A stretch of DNA of 9,596 nt from CAZADH01 sp964483805 (GTDB lineage Bacteria > Muiribacteriota > Ozemobacteria > Ozemobacterales > Ozemobacteraceae), in NCBI GenBank assembly GCA_964483805.1, contig CAZADH010000239.1, forward strand, positions 1 to 9,596, in the 5' to 3' direction. The position numbers and the translations under genes are program-made. Below are positions 6,705 to 9,596 of this stretch, piece after piece. The first letter of the stretch is position 1, and the number at the start of each line of letters is the position of its first letter. The notes under the pieces were generated by a model. The model was not told the DNA's origin. It saw only the letters and a list, made by a program, of their open reading frames with translations, and did not search any database.

Positions 6705-8753
6705 TCAGGAGCGGGATTTGACGTAGTCTCGCAGTTCCGCCAGTTCGCGTTGGTATCCACCCGACAGGATCGGGAACCGACACCACGAGCGCGGATCGAG
6801 GTTCTCGTCATCGACGTGGAACGACGGCGCATAGCGCTCGCGCTTCCATTGGTTGCGGCACCACAGCGTGAAGAACCGCTCGACCCACTGGCCAAGTTGT
6901 TGCGGCGTATACCCGGGGAACTTGAGAATCAGCAGGCGCAACGCTTCGACCGGTGACTGTTTGTCGCGGATGGTCGAGCGCTCGATGGTGTCTAATACAT
7001 CGTATGGCATCAAATCGGCCTCGTCGGTCTGCGCGGCAGAAGGGGGCCGCAACTCGGCCGTGGGCGCCTGCACGGTGACGCCGCTGACGAATGGCATCGG
7101 GCCGAACTCGACCGGGCCGCTCTTCTCGAGCCAGGCAAGCCACCGTCGGACGAACGGCTTGTCGATGCCGGCGATCGGCGACAGCCCGCCGCAGGTGTCA
7201 CCATCCATGGTGGCGTAACCGACCGCGGCTTCCGAGCGATTGCTCGTGGCCAGCAGCAATGCGCCCGCGAGGTTGGCCAGCATCCAGACCCCGGGCCCGC
7301 GCACCCGTGCCTGGATGTTCTGCAGGGCGACGTCGTCGCGTTGCCAATCGAGTTCGCGACCGATCGCTTTCGTGACCAGCGTGCGGTAGGCATCGACGAG
7401 GTCGCCGACCTCGAACTCGTAATAGGTCGCATTCAGGCCGCGGGCGACGCCGCGCGCCGCCTCGCGGGTCACCGGGCCGCTGTTGGCCGTTCCCTGATAG
7501 GCGCAGGTCAGCAGGCGCTGCACCAGTTCCGTTTCGCTCATGTCGGCGTGCAACCCGGGGATATGCCCGAGTTTGCCGATGAAACCGGCGGTGCCCAGTT
7601 CGGCGACGCCGGCCTTGACCATCAGGGCGACCAGGCATGACACCGTGGTCGAGTCGGCGCCGCCCGACAGCGACACGACAAAACCGCGCGAGAAACTCTT
7701 GCGCAGGTAGTCGTAAAGCGCGATCGCCTCGGCCCGCCAGAACTCCTCTTCTTTGGCATGGGACCCCGATTCCCAGGCAGGAACGGTCGGCGATTGCAAT
7801 ACAGGAGCAATATCAGGGTATCGGAACGCCACCGGCATGCAGTCGCGCGGATTGTCGTCGAACTGCGGCTGGAAACTCGCGGTGCGCGCCTGGTTCATGC
7901 GGGTCGCCGCCACGTCGATGATGGCGGTGGTCACCCGGTAGTCGGCATACGAAAAACGTGGACCCGCCGCGAGCAACGTGCCGGCCGAGGCAATCAACGC
8001 GCCGCCATCGTAGATCGCCCGCCCTGACTCGTTGCCGAGCAGGTTGGCGTAGACGTAGCTGACCCCGAATGCGCGCGAACCCTCGACCACGAAGCGTTTG
8101 CGCACGTCGATCTTGCCGAAGGCGAAGTGGCTGGCACTGGGGTTCAGGATCAGATCGACACCCAGTTCGGCGAGCCGGCCGCCCGGGCGATTGGCGACCC
8201 ACGCGTCTTCGCAAATCTCGAAGCCGATGCGCACCCCGCCCACGTCGAAGTAGAGGTCACCGATGTCGTATCCGCAGGCGCTTTCACCGGGGCGGGGCGC
8301 TTCCGGTGGTCGCAGGTTCTTGCACACACCCGCCGGCGGCAGGACCTTGCCGCGCTTGCCCGTCGGCCACGCTTTGAACCAACGGGGTTCATAATGCAGG
8401 CCATCACCGGCGAGATGCTGCTTGGCCACGAACCCGACGACCTTGCGGTCGACCACCAGGCAGGCCGCGTTGAACAGAGCGTTCTGATACAGCACGGGCA
8501 TGCCCACCGCGACGGCGATGCCGTCGGTGGCCGGGGCAATCTCGTCGAGCACCTGCCACGCGGTTTCGGCGAGCATCGGGGCGTGGAAGGCGTCTTCGCA
8601 TCCGTAGCCCGACATGGCGAGTTCGGGCAGGCAGAGAATGCTCACGCCCGCGGCCCGGGCCTCGGCGATGGCGCCCAGGATGTTGCTGCGATTGGTTTCC
8701 CACGCCATGGGGGTCTGGTTGAGAACGGCCGCGCCGACTTTGATCAGTTTCAT
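6705..8753 (-). CDS. nadE: Glutamine-dependent NAD(+) synthetase NadE (fused glutaminase)
   Basis: Cytosolic enzyme for the last step of NAD synthesis: nicotinate adenine dinucleotide, ATP and glutamine give NAD, AMP, PPi and glutamate (EC 6.3.5.1). Seen: 682 residues, close to the long actinobacterial-type enzyme. The N-terminal nitrilase-type amidase (about 4-285) has its triad at E44 (LPELAMSGYG), K111 (KQHL) and C181 (GFEICEDAW). The C-terminal synthetase (about 335-650) has the PP-loop SLSGGADST at 361-369, then ATSNRSEAAVGY (502-513) and the GDTCGGLSPIAG segment. Both halves are complete, so ammonia can be made and channelled within one chain. The ATG at 8753 has GGAG (8767-8764) 10 bases upstream. 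It follows pncB by 57 bases with no terminator seen, so the two probably share an mRNA. Confidence 0.96.
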   Translation of the reverse strand: MKLIKVGAAVLNQTPMAWETNRSNILGAIAEARAAGVSILCLPELAMSGYGCEDAFHAPMLAETAWQVLDEIAPATDGIAVAVGMPVLYQNALFNAACLVVDRKVVGFVAKQHLAGDGLHYEPRWFKAWPTGKRGKVLPPAGVCKNLRPPEAPRPGESACGYDIGDLYFDVGGVRIGFEICEDAWVANRPGGRLAELGVDLILNPSASHFAFGKIDVRKRFVVEGSRAFGVSYVYANLLGNESGRAIYDGGALIASAGTLLAAGPRFSYADYRVTTAIIDVAATRMNQARTASFQPQFDDNPRDCMPVAFRYPDIAPVLQSPTVPAWESGSHAKEEEFWRAEAIALYDYLRKSFSRGFVVSLSGGADSTTVSCLVALMVKAGVAELGTAGFIGKLGHIPGLHADMSETELVQRLLTCAYQGTANSGPVTREAARGVARGLNATYYEFEVGDLVDAYRTLVTKAIGRELDWQRDDVALQNIQARVRGPGVWMLANLAGALLLATSNRSEAAVGYATMDGDTCGGLSPIAGIDKPFVRRWLAWLEKSGPVEFGPMPFVSGVTVQAPTAELRPPSAAQTDEADLMPYDVLDTIERSTIRDKQSPVEALRLLILKFPGYTPQQLGQWVERFFTLWCRNQWKRERYAPSFHVDDENLDPRSWCRFPILSGGYQRELAELRDYVKSRS

Positions 8754-8810
8754 GGTTGTGTTGCTCCAGAGTGCTTGTCGCTGGCTGCCGAGAACGGCTG
8801 GGTGGGGCGA

Positions 8811-9596
8811 TCAGGCATCGATCTTGCGATGCTCGAGGATCAGCCGCGTCTTTACATCGTGCAGACGTTGCTCGAGGCCGACCGGGTAGACATGGGGATT
8901 GACGATGCGCTTGATGCCGCCGTGGAACCTCGCCAGTTGGGCGATGGTCCGCTGCCGGATCTCGGTGACCGCCGGGACCTCGTAGACCTTGCGCCCGGCC
9001 CGGACGACCGGCACGAGCAAATCCTCGTGATTCGTCTCGGGGCCGAACTTCTTGCGCCGTGTGGGGTCGAGCGGATCGACGATGACCGCGGGGGTTCCTG
9101 CTCCGGTCTCGGTGTCGAAGATCATGTCACCGCAGAACTCGGCGCCCGTGGCAAAACGGCGCACCTGCAGGATGCCGGGCGTCGTGATCTTGATCGCCTG
9201 CTCGGAGATCTTGATCGGCAGGCGCCAGGAATTGTCTGTACGTCGTATTGCTGTCAGCTTGTAGACCCCGCCCAGCGCCGGTTGGTCGTAGGCCGTGGCC
9301 AGCCGCGTGCCGACGCCCCACACGGCGATGGTCGCGCCTTGCTCCTTGAGACTCGCAATGATCTGTTCGTCAAGGTCGTTGCTGGCGACGATGGCCGCAT
9401 CTTTGAACCCGGCCTCGTCGAGCAGGCGGCGCGCCTCGATGCTCAGATACGCCAGATCGCCCGAGTCGAGCCGGATGCCGACGAGTCGGTGGCCTTGTCC
9501 CGCGAGCCAGCGGCCGACTTCAATGGCATGGCGCACGCCTTGTAATGTGTCGTATGTATCGACCAGGAACACACAGTTGTTGGGCATCGCCTCGGC
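8811..9596 (-). CDS. pncB: Nicotinate phosphoribosyltransferase, C-terminal part (5' end beyond window)
   Basis: Salvage enzyme joining nicotinate and PRPP to nicotinate mononucleotide with ATP (EC 6.3.4.21), the first step of the Preiss-Handler route. Seen: 261 residues to the TGA at 8813-8811. The reading frame is open to the window edge with residues AEA before the first Met (9587), and the family runs through this Met, so it is internal. Family segments in order are LVDTYDTLQGVRHA, IRLDSGDLA (IR at 9479-9471, RLDSGDL at 9473-9453, phosphoribosyl-binding core), VGTRLATAYD, GGVYKL, and the C-terminal HEDLLVPV and NPHVYPVGLE stretches. The N-terminal part with the phosphorylated His is outside. 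The gene leads directly into nadE, which uses its product after adenylation by NadD. nadD is not in view. Confidence 0.93.
   Translation of the reverse strand, partial: AEAMPNNCVFLVDTYDTLQGVRHAIEVGRWLAGQGHRLVGIRLDSGDLAYLSIEARRLLDEAGFKDAAIVASNDLDEQIIASLKEQGATIAVWGVGTRLATAYDQPALGGVYKLTAIRRTDNSWRLPIKISEQAIKITTPGILQVRRFATGAEFCGDMIFDTETGAGTPAVIVDPLDPTRRKKFGPETNHEDLLVPVVRAGRKVYEVPAVTEIRQRTIAQLARFHGGIKRIVNPHVYPVGLEQRLHDVKTRLILEHRKIDA

Noticed and set aside
5510..6721. 403-codon open frame on the plus strand
   Set aside because: Antisense to trkA; His/Asp/Gly-rich shadow with no family features.
8127..9545. 472-codon open frame on the plus strand
   Set aside because: It lies antisense to nadE and pncB, which are unmistakable. 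The product is low-complexity in character with no recognisable motif, as expected from a high-GC shadow frame.
9585..9587. ATG as the start of pncB
   Set aside because: The frame is open upstream to the window edge and family homology runs through this Met.
1..9596. CRISPR arrays, insertion sequences, tRNA or rRNA genes
   Set aside because: No regularly spaced repeats, transposase frames, terminal inverted repeats or recognisable RNA gene sequences were seen on either strand.

Overview
The window is a 9.6 kb piece of high-GC bacterial DNA, probably from a metagenome scaffold because it holds a run of ten N at 1021-1030. Six genes are visible, all on the minus strand, so reading in the direction of transcription means going from high to low coordinates. 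The gene content (a SpoIID/LytB-type envelope protein with a signal peptide, TrkA/TrkH potassium uptake, glutamine-dependent NAD synthetase, RecN) fits a free-living bacterium. The phylum cannot be fixed from this stretch. A planctomycete-like or other deep-branching environmental lineage is only a guess.

In transcription order: (1) 9596-8811, the 3' part of a nicotinate phosphoribosyltransferase gene (pncB), followed 57 bases later by (2) nadE, 8753-6705, a fused glutaminase-NAD synthetase. Together they form an NAD salvage module that makes nicotinate mononucleotide and later amidates nicotinate adenine dinucleotide. (3) trkA (6601-5234) and (4) trkH (5237-3603) overlap by four bases (GTGA) and encode the cytoplasmic NAD-binding regulator and the membrane pore of a Trk potassium uptake system. 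(5) 3434-1824 encodes an exported SpoIID/LytB-domain protein, probably a peptidoglycan-cleaving enzyme, with a long Ala/Pro-rich C-terminal tail. Its reading frame is broken by one TAG exactly where the family has a tyrosine. (6) recN (1614 to beyond base 1) encodes the SMC-like recombination and repair ATPase. It is cut by the N gap and carries two further in-frame stops within 60 bases of that gap.

The non-coding stretches are short. 1615-1823 holds a strong hairpin terminator for the SpoIID-type gene and, right behind it, an extended -10 promoter candidate for recN. 3435-3602 holds two adjacent palindromes behind trkH and a promoter candidate with 17-base spacing whose predicted start almost coincides with the ATG of the SpoIID-type gene (possible leaderless mRNA), with a palindrome over its -10 box. 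6602-6704 holds a weak promoter candidate for trkA-trkH.

No mobile element, CRISPR array, tRNA, rRNA or clearly new multi-gene system was seen. The oddities most worth checking are the three in-frame stop codons in two adjacent genes, the operator-like palindrome at the putative leaderless promoter, and the lineage-specific tail and insert in the SpoIID-type protein and TrkH.
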